Assembly (NCBI RefSeq): GCF_016907915.1 | Contig: NZ_JAFBCW010000015.1 | Coordinates: 1 to 61,505 of the forward strand | Reading direction: 5' to 3' | Length of the DNA: 61,505 bases | Origin: Desulforadius tongensis | GTDB taxonomy: Bacteria; Bacillota; Desulfotomaculia; Desulfotomaculales; Desulfohalotomaculaceae | In this document: positions 38,454 to 48,379 of the stretch, piece after piece | Position numbering within the stretch: position 1 is the stretch's first letter | Layout of the letters: each line of letters begins with the position of its first letter | Made by a program: the position numbers and the translations under genes | Notes under the pieces: generated by a model | Told to the model about the DNA's origin: nothing | Seen by the model: only the letters and a program-made list of their open reading frames with translations | Database searches by the model: none

Positions 38454-39812
38454 ATGCTTACAATGAATGAAATATTAGAAACCATCCGCATGGTACAAAA
38501 AGAAAAACTGGATATTCGTACCATTACCATGGGCATCAGCCTGCGGGACTGCGTTCACGCTGACCCCAAAGCGGCCTGCAGGAAAATATATGATAAAATT
38601 ACCACCCGGGCGGAAAAATTAGTGGCCGTTGGAGAAGAAATTGAACGGGAATACGGTATTCCCATTGTAAATAAACGCATTTCTGTTACCCCCATTTCCC
38701 TGGTGGCTGAAGCCAGCAGCACAGATAACTACGTAATGTTTGCCCAAGCTATGGATAAGGCTGCAGCCCAGGTGGGAGTTAACTTTATCGGCGGTTTTTC
38801 TGCCCTGGTACATAAGGGTGCCACCACGGGGGATGAAAAACTAATTCACTCCATTCCCGAGGCACTGGATGTTACCGAACGGGTGTGCTCATCGGTTAAC
38901 GTGGCCACCACCAAAGACGGGATCAACATGGATGCCGTTTACCGCATGGGCCAGGTGATAGTGGAAACAGCCAAGCGCACCGCCGACCGGGATGGACTGG
39001 GATGTGCCAAACTGGTGGTATTTGCCAACGTACCCGAGGACAATCCATTTATGGCCGGGGCCTTTCACGGGGTAGGTGAGCCGGAATGTGTAATAAACGT
39101 TGGTGTAAGCGGTCCCGGGGTGGTAAAAAATGCAGTGGAAAAGGTAAAGGATGAAGATTTTGGTACACTGGCGGAAACGGTAAAAAATACCGCCTTTAAA
39201 ATCACCCGCATGGGTGAACTGGTGGGACGGGCAGCGGCTAAAAAATTAAATGTGCCCTTTGGCATTGTGGACCTCTCACTGGCACCCACCCCGGCGGTGG
39301 GAGACAGTGTGGCCGAGGTGCTGGAGGCAATGGGTTTGGAGCGCTGCGGCACCCACGGTACCACAGCGGCGCTGGCGCTGCTTAACGATGCGGTGAAAAA
39401 GGGCGGGGCCATGGCCTCCAGTTACGTGGGCGGCTTATCCGGGGCCTTTATTCCGGTAAGTGAAGACGCGGGTATGATTAGAGCAGCCCAAGAAGGCGTT
39501 TTAACCTTGGAAAAATTAGAAGCCATGACCTGTGTATGCTCTGTGGGCCTGGACATGATAGCAGTACCGGGTGACACCCCGGCGGAAACGATAGCAGCCA
39601 TAATTGCAGATGAAGCCGCCATCGGCATGATTAACCAAAAAACCACGGCGGTGAGAATAATTCCCGCGCCGGGCAAAAAAGTGGGTGACAGGGTGGAGTT
39701 CGGCGGCCTGCTGGGGCACGCGCCAATTATACCGGTAAAGCAGCCTTCACCGGCCCACTTTGTAAAAAGAGGCGGCAGAATTCCGGCACCGATAAACAGC
39801 TTGAAAAACTAA
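38454..39812 (+). CDS. UPF0210 (PFL) family protein
   Basis: 452 residues of the UPF0210/DUF711 family, distantly related to glycyl radical (PFL-like) folds. Conserved stretches include [48 protein letters not shown] and [15 protein letters not shown]. Function is not established. The start is ATG 38454 after GGGGGC; a second ATG lies three codons on. It is paired with the ACT-domain gene upstream and closed by a terminator. Confidence 0.93.
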   Translation: MLTMNEILETIRMVQKEKLDIRTITMGISLRDCVHADPKAACRKIYDKITTRAEKLVAVGEEIEREYGIPIVNKRISVTPISLVAEASSTDNYVMFAQAMDKAAAQVGVNFIGGFSALVHKGATTGDEKLIHSIPEALDVTERVCSSVNVATTKDGINMDAVYRMGQVIVETAKRTADRDGLGCAKLVVFANVPEDNPFMAGAFHGVGEPECVINVGVSGPGVVKNAVEKVKDEDFGTLAETVKNTAFKITRMGELVGRAAAKKLNVPFGIVDLSLAPTPAVGDSVAEVLEAMGLERCGTHGTTAALALLNDAVKKGGAMASSYVGGLSGAFIPVSEDAGMIRAAQEGVLTLEKLEAMTCVCSVGLDMIAVPGDTPAETIAAIIADEAAIGMINQKTTAVRIIPAPGKKVGDRVEFGGLLGHAPIIPVKQPSPAHFVKRGGRIPAPINSLKN

Positions 39813-39823
39813 AAATTTTAATA

Positions 39824-39901
39824 ACAAAAGGGGCTTGATTTTTATCAGGCCCCTTTGCTGCTGCCCGGGCTTTTAAATACTAAATAAAAAACAGCCCGGC
39901 A
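39824..39901 (+). terminator. Terminator region after the UPF0210 gene
   Basis: A first hairpin, AAAAGGGGC with GCCCCTTT (39826-39856), is followed by a second pairing of CTGCCCGGGC with GCCCGGCAG (39858-39901). Confidence 0.75.
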
Positions 39902-39946
39902 GGGTAAATTAAATTTGTAAATATATCAAGCACAGGAGAATTTAAC

Positions 39947-40243
39947 ATGGCCGAAGTGACAGACAAGAGTTTAAAAGCCCTGGAAGAGCGGGTTCATAAA
40001 TTAGCCACCAACATGGAAAAAATGAAACTGGCCGAGTACGTGCGGCTGCTGGAAAGTCCCTGGCGTTTGTTATATGTCAATTTTATCAGCGGTGTGGCCA
40101 GGGGTTTGGGTATCGGTGTCGGTTTTGCTGTTTTAAGTGCCGTTATAATTTATATATTGAAATCCATGGTTACAATTCCGGTGATTGGCAGCGTTATTGC
40201 TCAAATAGTAGAAATAGTTCAGATCAGACTGGGTACATATTAA
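39947..40243 (+). CDS. DUF5665-type small membrane protein
   Basis: 98 residues. A helical charged N-terminal third (KALEERVHKLATNMEKMKLAEY) is followed by YVNFISGVARGLGIGVGF and a long hydrophobic helix (AVLSAVIIYILKSMVTIPVI). The pattern matches the DUF5665 family of spore-forming Firmicutes. Function unknown. The start is ATG after AGGAG. It lies 32 bases before the YteA-like gene and is probably co-transcribed with it. Confidence 0.8.
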   Translation: MAEVTDKSLKALEERVHKLATNMEKMKLAEYVRLLESPWRLLYVNFISGVARGLGIGVGFAVLSAVIIYILKSMVTIPVIGSVIAQIVEIVQIRLGTY

Positions 40244-40275
40244 AGTAATCATTAAAATGAGCAGGAGGAGATAAG

Positions 40276-40953
40276 GTGCGGTCCAGGCAGATGGAGTATT
40301 TGAAGCAGCGCATGTTGGAAGAACGGGAGCAGCAGCTGCAGAATATCAGAAATATAGATGAAGGCGGCTTGGGTGAATCAATGGATACCTCCTTTGGAGA
40401 GCTTTCCACCATAGACAATCACCCCGGTGATGTGGGCACTGAGATGTTTGAACGCAGTAAAGATTCAGCATTAAAGGAACAGGCCCGGGTGATAATACAG
40501 GCCATAGATAATGCTTTAAAAGCCATGAAACAGGGTACTTACGGCCGGTGTGAAGTATGCGGCAGAGAGATTCCCTATCAGAGATTAGAGGCCGTTCCCT
40601 ACACCACCATATGCAGGGAATGTAAGGCGGCGGAGGAAAGCATACCGCCGAGGCATCCCCGCCCGGTGGAAGAGGATGTATTGATGCCTCCCTTTGAACG
40701 AACATTCAATGACAACAGCGGTAAAAACTTCTACGACGGGGAAGACACCTGGCAGGAAGCGGCCAGGCACAGCACCAGTTATGAAACAGACCCGGAATAT
40801 GAAGTGGACAGCATAGACCCGGAGGGAGATAAAAGACAGCTTCAGGGGGCGGTGGAAGCGGTGGAAAATATACCCTATGAAGTGGACGATGGGGTGCTGT
40901 ATAAAAGCTTTTCTCCCGTTAAAGAATTTGGCTCAGAACCGGAAGGAAGATAG
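40276..40953 (+). CDS. TraR/DksA-type zinc-finger protein, YteA family
   Basis: 225 residues. A coiled-coil N-terminus (QMEYLKQRMLEEREQQLQNI) precedes a DksA-like helical region and a four-cysteine zinc finger (CEVCGREIP then CREC, residues about 93-118). The acidic tail is typical of YteA-type proteins of spore formers. DksA relatives bind RNA polymerase through the secondary channel; that role here is inferred. The start is GTG 40276 after GGAGGAG. A GC-rich terminator follows. Confidence 0.88.
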   Translation: MRSRQMEYLKQRMLEEREQQLQNIRNIDEGGLGESMDTSFGELSTIDNHPGDVGTEMFERSKDSALKEQARVIIQAIDNALKAMKQGTYGRCEVCGREIPYQRLEAVPYTTICRECKAAEESIPPRHPRPVEEDVLMPPFERTFNDNSGKNFYDGEDTWQEAARHSTSYETDPEYEVDSIDPEGDKRQLQGAVEAVENIPYEVDDGVLYKSFSPVKEFGSEPEGR

Positions 40954-41026
40954 AGGGGATAATGATATTGATGCAGCTGCAGATTAAGCTGAATTAAAAG
41001 AGCTGGCAGATTGTTTATGTGTAAAG

Positions 41027-41069
41027 CAAAGGGCCAGGGGGACAGTGTTTATGCCCCCTGGCTTTGTAT
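41027..41069 (+). terminator. Terminator after the YteA-like gene
   Basis: GCCAGGGGG (41033-41041) pairs with CCCCCTGGC (41054-41062), extended by flanking CAAA/TTTG and followed by a T-rich run. Confidence 0.82.
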
Positions 41070-41131
41070 TTTTGTGCAAATATGCTATATTAATATTATT
41101 TGGTAATATATACATACTGGGGGGGTTAATG

Positions 41132-41590
41132 ATGCCGTTGATTTTTACAGCGCTGGTTGTTTTAACTATTGATTTGTTATCTAAATATATCGTGCAGTCT
41201 AATATGGAATTGTACCAGTCCATACCGGTGGTAGAAAATATCTTTCACATTACGTATATATTAAATCCCGGGGCTGCCTTTGGTATGCTGGCTTACAAAA
41301 CTTCTTTTTTTGTGGCTGTAAGCGCGGCACTAATTTTAGGGGTGGTATTCTTTTACCGGCGTATTGCCCGGGAGACACTGCTGGTGAAATTGTCCCTGGG
41401 CATGGTGGCCGGGGGGGCAGTTGGCAACTTGATTGATAGAATAAGGTACGGGAAGGTGGTAGATTTCTTAGATTTTCGCGTTTGGCCGGTATTTAACCTG
41501 GCCGATACAGCCATAGTAATAGGCGTGGGTTTACTGATACTGGAGATAATGAGACGGCCGGAACAGCAGGACATGGAGGGGGAAAAGTAA
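41132..41590 (+). CDS. lspA: Lipoprotein signal peptidase (signal peptidase II)
   Basis: A membrane aspartyl protease that removes lipoprotein signal peptides, such as that of GerC in this window. About 152 residues and four membrane helices. Catalytic Asp regions are GNLIDRIRYGKVVDFLDF and FNLADTAIVIG; ITYILNPGAAFGM is also conserved. The long frame from 41045 runs through a terminator hairpin and is rejected. ATG 41129 or 41132 sits directly behind a run of seven G at 41119-41125. Confidence 0.96.
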   Translation: MPLIFTALVVLTIDLLSKYIVQSNMELYQSIPVVENIFHITYILNPGAAFGMLAYKTSFFVAVSAALILGVVFFYRRIARETLLVKLSLGMVAGGAVGNLIDRIRYGKVVDFLDFRVWPVFNLADTAIVIGVGLLILEIMRRPEQQDMEGEK

Positions 41591-41591
41591 T

Positions 41592-42506
41592 ATGCCGGAG
41601 ATACACAGTTTTCAGGTGACAAAAGATGATGCTGGCATGAGGTTGGATAAATTTTTAGCCCGGGAAATAGATGATTTAACCCGTTCCTATATCCAAAAAT
41701 TACTGCATGAAAATATGGCCCGTGTGAACGGGAAAAAGGTTAAAGCCAGTTATAAACTGCAGCCCGGTGACAACGTTGAACTGGAACAGCCTGATCCGGT
41801 GGAACTTTCCGTTGAGCCGGAAAATATTCCCCTGGATATATACTATGAAGATGAGGACATTATTATTGTCAACAAGCCCCAGGGAATGGTGGTGCATCCC
41901 GCCGACGGTAATTACTCCGGTACCCTGGTAAATGCCCTGCTGTATCACTGCCGTGACCTGTCCGGTATTAACGGTGTATTGAGGCCCGGTATCGTTCACC
42001 GTATAGATAAAGATACCAGCGGCTTGCTGATGGTGGCTAAAAATGACGCTGCCCATTTAGATTTGGCCCGGCAGCTGAAAGAGCACAGTGTAACCAGGCG
42101 TTACCTGGCCCTGGTACATGGGAATATAAAAGTTGACAGTGCGGTCATAGATGCACCCATCGGCCGGGACCCCAGGGACAGGCAGAAAATGGCAGTAACC
42201 GATAAAAACTCAAAGCCGGCTGTCACCCATTTTACCGTCAAAGAAAGGTTCGGCCGGTACAGCTTGGTGGAATGCCGGTTGGAAACCGGCCGTACCCACC
42301 AAATCCGGGTACACATGGCTTATATTAAGCACCCGGTGGTGGGGGATGCCAAGTACGGCGGTCAAACCAGGGAGTTTAAACTGGCGGGCCAGCTGCTTCA
42401 TGCTGCGGTGCTGGGTTTTAAACATCCCGGCAGCGGTGAATACATGTGCTTTGAAGCGCCGCTGCCCCGGCATTTTCAGGCGGTGCTGAATAAATTAACT
42501 ACTTAA
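41592..42506 (+). CDS. rluD: Ribosomal large-subunit pseudouridine synthase, RluA/RluD family
   Basis: 304 residues. An N-terminal S4 RNA-binding domain (GMRLDKFLARE and SYIQKLLHENMARVNG) is followed by the RluA-type catalytic domain with HRIDKDTSGLLMVAK, containing the catalytic Asp, and ETGRTHQIRVHMAYI. It modifies uridines in 23S rRNA. It follows lspA by one base, a common pairing (Bacillus ylyB). The 3' end overlaps the convergent DUF441 gene by eight bases. Confidence 0.95.
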   Translation: MPEIHSFQVTKDDAGMRLDKFLAREIDDLTRSYIQKLLHENMARVNGKKVKASYKLQPGDNVELEQPDPVELSVEPENIPLDIYYEDEDIIIVNKPQGMVVHPADGNYSGTLVNALLYHCRDLSGINGVLRPGIVHRIDKDTSGLLMVAKNDAAHLDLARQLKEHSVTRRYLALVHGNIKVDSAVIDAPIGRDPRDRQKMAVTDKNSKPAVTHFTVKERFGRYSLVECRLETGRTHQIRVHMAYIKHPVVGDAKYGGQTREFKLAGQLLHAAVLGFKHPGSGEYMCFEAPLPRHFQAVLNKLTT

Positions 42507-42951
42507 AATAACTGAATATCTCCAGAAACAGTGCCGCGATTCCCGCGGCCATTAAGGGTCCCACCGGCTGCCCGTTAAAGAACACTATGCCGATGATGCA
42601 GCCCAGCACCAGGCCAAAAATAATTTCCGGATCAAGCTGTAATAATCTTAGACCCTGCTGGTTTAAATGGGTGGCCAGCGTTCCGCCGATGATGGCCATA
42701 ATACCGGGCACTGAGGTAAGGTTATAGATTAAATCTTTTTCTGTTACCCTGCCGCTGGCCATTGGCACCAGAATGGAAAGCAGTAAAAAAAGTAAACCTA
42801 GTTCCAACCCCCGTCTTTCCAGCAGGGGAAATACAAAGTTCAGGTTAGTTAGTTTCAATATCAGCAGTACACAAGCTGCGGTGGCTATAAGGTTGGAACG
42901 GGAGATAAGCCCCACCAGCAGCAGGGCTACCAGCATCATTTCGGCCTTCAA
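42499..42951 (-). CDS. DUF441 family membrane protein
   Basis: 150 residues and about four membrane helices. Conserved DUF441 segments include LLERRGLELGLLFLLLSILV, PVPMASG-type residues at the loop, GTLATHLNQQGL and NGQPVGPLMAAGIAAL. Function unknown; YeaL/YtwI-type membrane proteins. The start is ATG after GAAGTG. It is convergent with rluD. Confidence 0.9.
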   Translation of the reverse strand: MKAEMMLVALLLVGLISRSNLIATAACVLLILKLTNLNFVFPLLERRGLELGLLFLLLSILVPMASGRVTEKDLIYNLTSVPGIMAIIGGTLATHLNQQGLRLLQLDPEIIFGLVLGCIIGIVFFNGQPVGPLMAAGIAALFLEIFSYFK

Positions 42952-43020
42952 ATCACTTCGCCTCTCAAAAAAGTTTGTCTAATTTATATGCAGGCTATCT
43001 CAAAGGGATAACTAAAAAGA

Positions 43021-43072
43021 GACAAACCGCCTGGCCAGGGCGGTCTGTCATCGGCTGCCGGCAGCCGTTTTT
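43021..43072. terminator. Two adjacent terminator-like hairpins
   Basis: GACA-AA-CCGCC pairs with GGCGG-TC-TGTC (43021-43049). A second palindrome, CGGCTGCCGGCAGCCG (43052-43067), is followed by five T. It lies between the minus-strand ComA-like and DUF441 genes. Confidence 0.6.
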
Positions 43073-43094
43073 GTGTATACAATTTGCTTATGCT

Positions 43095-43898
43095 TTAATC
43101 ACATACAGATTTAAGGGTGTCCGCCCGCAGGCCCACGCGCAGTGCTTCCACTGCCAGCACTTCGTGGGCATTGATGTTGCCAAAGTTTACATTGGGACCG
43201 AAACGCAGGATTAAATCCTGCTGCTGGTCTTTTAATGGTGCCTCCCATATCAGCACTGACGGGTCGGGTAGGGCGGATACAAGTTCCTCCATTTCCGTTT
43301 GGATTATTTTTCCTGTGGAATCATACAAGCCTACACCCTTGCCCGATTCTCTACCTTCCACAATGACCTTTTGAGCACCGTATTTCAGATCTGACAAAAC
43401 CTGTTTAATTAGTTGACTTAATGGGGCCCGCCTTTCGGTGTCTTTTTTTCCCACTTCTGACAGGACAATTAACCCCTTTTCTGCCGCCATGTTGATGGCG
43501 TTGGCCCGCATGGTACTGTCAAATGTAATTGTACCGTCGGAGATTTCTACCGCTGTAAATCCCAGCTGTTTGACCATATTCAGGTATTCTTCCAGTTTAT
43601 CCTGCAGTATGGCCACTTCTAAAAAAGTGCCTCCCGGGTATATATCAACGTTATAAGAGCGCACCAGATTGATTTTTTCCTCTAAAATCTCGGTGGCATA
43701 AAAGGCAGAAGTGCCAAACCCCAGTTTTAAGTAATCGATATAATCCCCGGCCAGGTTGAGCAGGTCCCTGGTTTCACCCAGTCCCAGCCCCTTGTCAATA
43801 ACCATGGTAAGGCCGGATTTTCTGGGTTTGCTGGTACGGCTGCCCAGTGGAAATTTTAAAATACTCATCCAATTACTGCCGGAATGGCGTTGGGCCAT
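43095..43898 (-). CDS. Phosphosulfolactate synthase-like protein (ComA family)
   Basis: About 267 residues with the ComA/YitD (TIM-barrel) pattern: KPRKSGLTMVIDKGLGLGE, YIDYLKLGFGTSAFY, YPGGTFLEVA, EISDGTITF, VIVEGRESGKGVGLYD and IWEAPLKDQQQDLILRFG. ComA joins sulfite and phosphoenolpyruvate to make phosphosulfolactate. In methanogens this leads to coenzyme M; in Bacillus it leads to sulfolactate, a major spore component. The second role fits a spore former, but no comB or comC lies nearby. ATG 43898 follows AAGGAG; the longer frame is rejected. Confidence 0.9.
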   Translation of the reverse strand: MAQRHSGSNWMSILKFPLGSRTSKPRKSGLTMVIDKGLGLGETRDLLNLAGDYIDYLKLGFGTSAFYATEILEEKINLVRSYNVDIYPGGTFLEVAILQDKLEEYLNMVKQLGFTAVEISDGTITFDSTMRANAINMAAEKGLIVLSEVGKKDTERRAPLSQLIKQVLSDLKYGAQKVIVEGRESGKGVGLYDSTGKIIQTEMEELVSALPDPSVLIWEAPLKDQQQDLILRFGPNVNFGNINAHEVLAVEALRVGLRADTLKSVCD

Positions 43899-44016
43899 TG
43901 TCACAACTCCTTTCACGGGTATAATCACCATTGAATAAGGTGATTTCTGGCACCTCCCGTTCTGCTGCCCGTGATTCCATCTCTAGGTGTAGTGTATTCG
44001 CAACAACTATTATTGG

Positions 44017-45366
44017 TTACCGGTTATTTCTTTGACCATTATTTACCTGGTCTTTATAATGATGGTTATTGAGGGGTTTTCTGGCTGGTTCAGGGGTTGG
44101 GGCCAAATATCCGCTGTATCTTTTGTTCTTTAACTGCTCCTTTTCCCGGTGTTTATTAGGCGCGTTTTTAATGGCCTTAATGCGGATAAAGAAAAATGAA
44201 ACAGCGGCAGCAGCTCCGGCCAGGGCTGCGGCACTCCAAAACATTACCGGCTGTCCGAAATTCATCAGCCATCCGAAAACCGGCGGTCCAAAGGCCACTC
44301 CAAAAAAACGCACACTGCCGTAAAGGGAAGTTACCATGCCCCGCTCTTCGGTGGCGGTGGTACTGGTAATCAGCATGTTTAAACACGGTAAAATCAATCC
44401 GGTACCAATGCCGGCTGCAGAAATGGCAGCAAAGAACATGTACACACCTTTAAGCAGCGGCAGCAAACCCAGGGATACAGATAATAAAATTAAACCGGTT
44501 ACAACCAGTATTTTCATCAAGGCAACCTGTTTTTTGATAAAGGCACCGGTGATGTAAGAGGTGGTACTCATAAAAAGCACCGGTACGGCCAGTGCCAGGC
44601 CTTTAATTACACCGTTTAACACCAGAACTTTTTCCAGGTAATCCGATAGAAAGAACAATACCCCGAAAAGTAAAAACAGTGCTGTGGCTCCGGCAAAAAA
44701 ACAGGACAGCAGTAAGGGGGACTTATTTTTAAATATCTGTTTAATGGTCCGGGCATATTCTTTCAACAGGGGAGGTTCCCTCTGCTGTTTCGGTTCTTTG
44801 ACCAATATCCACATGGCCAAAACCACGGGAATAACAATGGCGGGGAAAAATACAAAGGCAGCATACCAAAGGATTGTACCCAGCACGGCACCTAAAACGG
44901 GGCTGATGACTTTGCCCATGCCGTTGGATGCTTCTATTACCCCCAGGGATTTGGCCCTCTGCTTACCCTGCCATAAATCGCCGCACAGCGCCATGGCAAT
45001 GGGGGCGGTGCCGGCGGCACCGATTCCCTGTATTACCCGGCCGGCGAGGATAACAGCAAAAGCTTTTTCTTTCAAAAAGAAGGCGGCCAGTGCTGCCACC
45101 ACGCCACCCAGGCCGTAAAGTACCAGTGAGGGTATAATCACTTTTTTACGCCCAAAACGGTCGGATAAAAAGCCGGCCAGGGGAATTACTATCCCGGCGG
45201 GCACCGAGAATAAAGTAATAATTAAACTAACCTGTACATTAGATATATTTAACGCCTTTTGTACTGCCGGCAGTACCGGTATCAGCAGGGAGTTGCCCAG
45301 CACCATAATCAGAGGAACCCCGGCCAGTGCGGGTAAAGTGAATTTTTTAACTTTCACGTCCTTCAC
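44017..45366 (-). CDS. Major facilitator superfamily transporter
   Basis: 449 residues with about 12 membrane helices. MFS motif A is GFLSDRFGRKKVI after helix 2, and helix 4 contains AGRVIQGIGAAGTAPIAMAL, typical of drug:proton antiporters. A hydrophilic C-terminal tail of about 45 residues rich in Asn, Lys and Arg is unusual. The substrate cannot be assigned. The start is GTG 45366 after AAAGGA; another GTG nine bases on is possible. Divergent from the YqhV-like gene. Confidence 0.92.
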   Translation of the reverse strand: MKDVKVKKFTLPALAGVPLIMVLGNSLLIPVLPAVQKALNISNVQVSLIITLFSVPAGIVIPLAGFLSDRFGRKKVIIPSLVLYGLGGVVAALAAFFLKEKAFAVILAGRVIQGIGAAGTAPIAMALCGDLWQGKQRAKSLGVIEASNGMGKVISPVLGAVLGTILWYAAFVFFPAIVIPVVLAMWILVKEPKQQREPPLLKEYARTIKQIFKNKSPLLLSCFFAGATALFLLFGVLFFLSDYLEKVLVLNGVIKGLALAVPVLFMSTTSYITGAFIKKQVALMKILVVTGLILLSVSLGLLPLLKGVYMFFAAISAAGIGTGLILPCLNMLITSTTATEERGMVTSLYGSVRFFGVAFGPPVFGWLMNFGQPVMFWSAAALAGAAAAVSFFFIRIKAIKNAPNKHREKEQLKNKRYSGYLAPTPEPARKPLNNHHYKDQVNNGQRNNR

Positions 45367-45495
45367 GTCCTTTCATAACCAGACGAGTGTATTTTTCCTC
45401 TCTGGGTGTTAAGGTATTCATTAAAGAAACAAAGACAGCATAAGAAATGGAGTAGGTAAAATATGTATCGGTAACCGGAAAGGGATGATGCTGCT

Positions 45496-45771
45496 TTGTT
45501 TCACGTTTTTGATAAAATTGTTTTCGGCATGGCGGCCATGCGTTTTTTATCGTCATTAATTGAATTTTCAGCGGCGATGTTAATGTTAAAGTTTAACCGG
45601 GTGGAAACGGCATTTAAAATTAATGCCTTACTGGCGTTAATCGGCCCCAGCGTATTGATAATTGTAACTTCTTTGGGACTGATTGGTTTGGCGGGGAAAA
45701 TACCGGTCAGCAAAATGATATGCATTGCGGCCGGGGTGGCGCTGATTTTTATTGGGGTTAACAAGACATAA
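45496..45771 (+). CDS. YqhV-like small membrane protein (DUF2619)
   Basis: 91 residues with three hydrophobic segments. FDKIVFGMAAMRFLSSLIEF followed by SAAMLMLKFNRVETAFKIN matches Bacillus YqhV (DUF2619), a sporulation-associated membrane protein of unknown function. Start TTG 45496. In Bacillus it lies upstream of spoIIIA; here it is isolated between an MFS gene and a chemotaxis receptor. Confidence 0.82.
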   Translation: MFHVFDKIVFGMAAMRFLSSLIEFSAAMLMLKFNRVETAFKINALLALIGPSVLIIVTSLGLIGLAGKIPVSKMICIAAGVALIFIGVNKT

Positions 45772-45795
45772 AAAAGGGCGTTAAAACGCCCCGGA
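45771..45795. terminator. Bidirectional terminator between the YqhV-like gene and the chemoreceptor
   Basis: GGGCGTT and AACGCCC (45776-45791) with an A run on one side. Confidence 0.7.
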
Positions 45796-45812
45796 AGATC
45801 AGTTTTTTAGTT

Positions 45813-47153
45813 TTAGCGCAGCTTGAATCTGTCTGCCGCTGCTTTTAATTCTTCAGCTATTTCAGCTAAAGAATTGAGGGCTGTGCTGATTTCATCCATG
45901 GAAGAGGATTGTTCTTCCGCGCTGGCGGTGATATTTTGAACACCGGCGCTCATCTGCTGGCTGGCGGCAGCTACGTCGTTTATCTGCCCGGCCAGGTTGT
46001 GTACCGTACTGATGATTTGTTTAAAGGTGTCGCCCACCTGGCTGACTATTTTCGTGCCCTCTTCAACCTCCTGCGAGCTCTTTTCCATCACCAGTACGGC
46101 GGCATTGGCCTCCTGCTGAATGCTGTTTATTAACCCGTGGATTTCTTTGGCCGCAGAGGATGACTGTTCTGCCAGCTGGCGAACTTCGTCGGCTACCACT
46201 GCAAAGCCTTTGCCGTGCTCTCCCGCCCGGGCCGCTTCAATGGCGGCGTTCAGCGCGAGCAGGTTTGTCTGCTCGGCTATGGTGGTGATCAGTTCTACTA
46301 TTTGAGTGATTTGGCTGGAAATTTTGCTTAATGTATTTATGGCCGTACTTGCTTGACTGCTGGCGGAATGAATGCCGGTCATTTGATTCTGCAGCTGCTG
46401 TACGCCCTGCTGCCCTTCATCGGCAAGGGAACTTGCTTGATCTGCGGCTGCCGAAACCACCTGAGTGTTTTGGGCCACCTGCTCCACCGTGGCGGAAACT
46501 TCGGAAAGGGTGCTGGCGGTATCAGCGGTACCGGCGGCAGTCTGCTCGCAGGTGGCATTGAGCCGTTCCGTTGCTTCGGCCACCTTTTGGGATTTGTCCG
46601 CCAGCTGCTGTACCACATCCTGCATGGTGATGACCATCTGATTAAAGGCATTGGTGAGCACACCCAGCTCGTCCCGGTGAATAATCTTCAGTTCTTCCAC
46701 TGACAGGTCGCCCTCGGCAATACGTACAGCGGAGTTCTGCAGCTGTTTAACCGGGTTTTCAACGGTTCTGCGCAGCCAATATGCAGCGGCGAAGGCAAGT
46801 ATAAAGCTTAAAGCCCCGCCGGAAATCATTATCATGGCTCCCTGGGTATCTTCCATTTCAAAGGCGTGATGAATTCCCAGTAACGAGGTAATAAACATTG
46901 GAATTACCACTGCAATAAAGGCTCCACGGATTTTGGTTTTAATGCTCACTGTAATTTTGTCCGCCGTGGTTTTATAATAATCGCACCTGCGGCAGTGAGT
47001 AATTTTTTGGGCCATGGTGCCCTGGACTTTGCCGCCGCAGTGGGTACCGGTAACCTTCCAGCATTCAGTTCCCCGGTTTTCAGTATAGGCGGGACAGTCT
47101 TTCATGTGTTCTTCGGGACAATTAAGTACTTCCCAGCAGTTTTTTTCTGACAT
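45813..47153 (-). CDS. Methyl-accepting chemotaxis protein with cysteine-rich N-terminal domain
   Basis: About 446 residues. Residues 1-60 form a soluble cysteine-rich domain with seven Cys, in the order [22 protein letters not shown] and HCRRCDYY. Two membrane helices follow with only a short intervening loop, so there is no external sensor domain. A HAMP-like segment ([20 protein letters not shown]) precedes the signalling domain with the hairpin tip [31 protein letters not shown] (split here: [18 protein letters not shown], then [13 protein letters not shown]). The cysteine domain probably binds a metal or Fe-S cluster and could sense redox or oxygen inside the cell; that is inference. ATG 47153 follows GAGGGGG. 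Confidence 0.93.
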   Translation of the reverse strand: MSEKNCWEVLNCPEEHMKDCPAYTENRGTECWKVTGTHCGGKVQGTMAQKITHCRRCDYYKTTADKITVSIKTKIRGAFIAVVIPMFITSLLGIHHAFEMEDTQGAMIMISGGALSFILAFAAAYWLRRTVENPVKQLQNSAVRIAEGDLSVEELKIIHRDELGVLTNAFNQMVITMQDVVQQLADKSQKVAEATERLNATCEQTAAGTADTASTLSEVSATVEQVAQNTQVVSAAADQASSLADEGQQGVQQLQNQMTGIHSASSQASTAINTLSKISSQITQIVELITTIAEQTNLLALNAAIEAARAGEHGKGFAVVADEVRQLAEQSSSAAKEIHGLINSIQQEANAAVLVMEKSSQEVEEGTKIVSQVGDTFKQIISTVHNLAGQINDVAAASQQMSAGVQNITASAEEQSSSMDEISTALNSLAEIAEELKAAADRFKLR

Positions 47154-47365
47154 GATAACCCCCTCACAATTTATTAAACTAGGTAAATGTTTGACAAGCA
47201 CGGCTGCTTTTGATTATTTTAAATATTTAATAAACTTTAGGCCCAAATTACAATTGTTCCTGAATGTACCTAATATTATAAATTATATAACCACATATTG
47301 CTATATCAAACTTGTCGTTTTATGTAATTTTTAAGAAGGGCATGGTTATTATGATATGTTTTTCC

Positions 47366-47394
47366 TTGACAGCACGGTGGGGGTGCTGTAAAAT
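47366..47394 (+). promoter_or_regulatory. Sigma-A promoter of the pyr operon
   Basis: TTGACA at 47366-47371 and TAAAAT at 47389-47394 with a 17-base spacer, just upstream of the PyrR-binding leader. Confidence 0.88.
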
Positions 47395-47405
47395 AGTTAA
47401 TGAAA

Positions 47406-48071
<666 letters not shown>

Positions 48072-48076
48072 TGCAG

Positions 48077-48180
48077 CTTCCTTTTAATTCGGTCCCGTGA
48101 GGCCGGCAAAGGAAGGGTTGAAATTTTTGGCTCTTTTTTGCTGGCCTCGTTTCGGATTAATCCGGGACGAGGTTTTTTTA
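48077..48180 (+). promoter_or_regulatory. PyrR attenuator 2, between pyrR and pyrB
   Basis: CTTCCTTT and AAAGGAAG close a hairpin (48077-48115) with the PyrR loop GGTCCCGTGAGGCC. The terminator is CCTCGT/ACGAGG with an inner CGGA/TCCG stem and seven T (48144-48180). GAGGCCGGCAAA can pair with the TTTTGCTGGCCTC strand as antiterminator. This allows separate control of pyrB and downstream genes. Confidence 0.92.
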
Positions 48181-48184
48181 ATGC

Positions 48185-48351
48185 CGCCGTGCGGCACCAT
48201 CAGGGGATAAAAAGCAGGCGGCCTTTTGCAGAAGTGATCGTTTATGGTTGAGCCGGAGCCGGCAGACCGAGCGCTGAGTTTGGCCGGCGAAGGAATTTAA
48301 GCGAACGTTGCAAAAGCCGCCGGCTTTGAACCGCAGCATTTTTCAGGGCAG
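48185..48351 (+). repeat. Dispersed repeat family 1, copy C, in the pyrB leader
   Basis: Contains the GGGGAT-AAAAGCAGGCGGC module (48193-48222) and, about 85 bases later, the 44-base module at 48308-48351. Both match copy A, but in the opposite order. The segment between is GC-rich, with GAGCCGG/GGCCGGC pairings. It occupies the whole stretch from attenuator 2 to the pyrB ribosome site. Confidence 0.8.
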
Positions 48352-48379
48352 TTTACTTTAAATGTAAGGGGGGATAATT

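Noticed and set aside
45347-45556. 69-residue minus-strand frame upstream of the MFS gene
   Set aside because: It is antisense to the YqhV-like gene, has no ribosome site before its internal ATG, and its end overlaps the MFS start in another frame.
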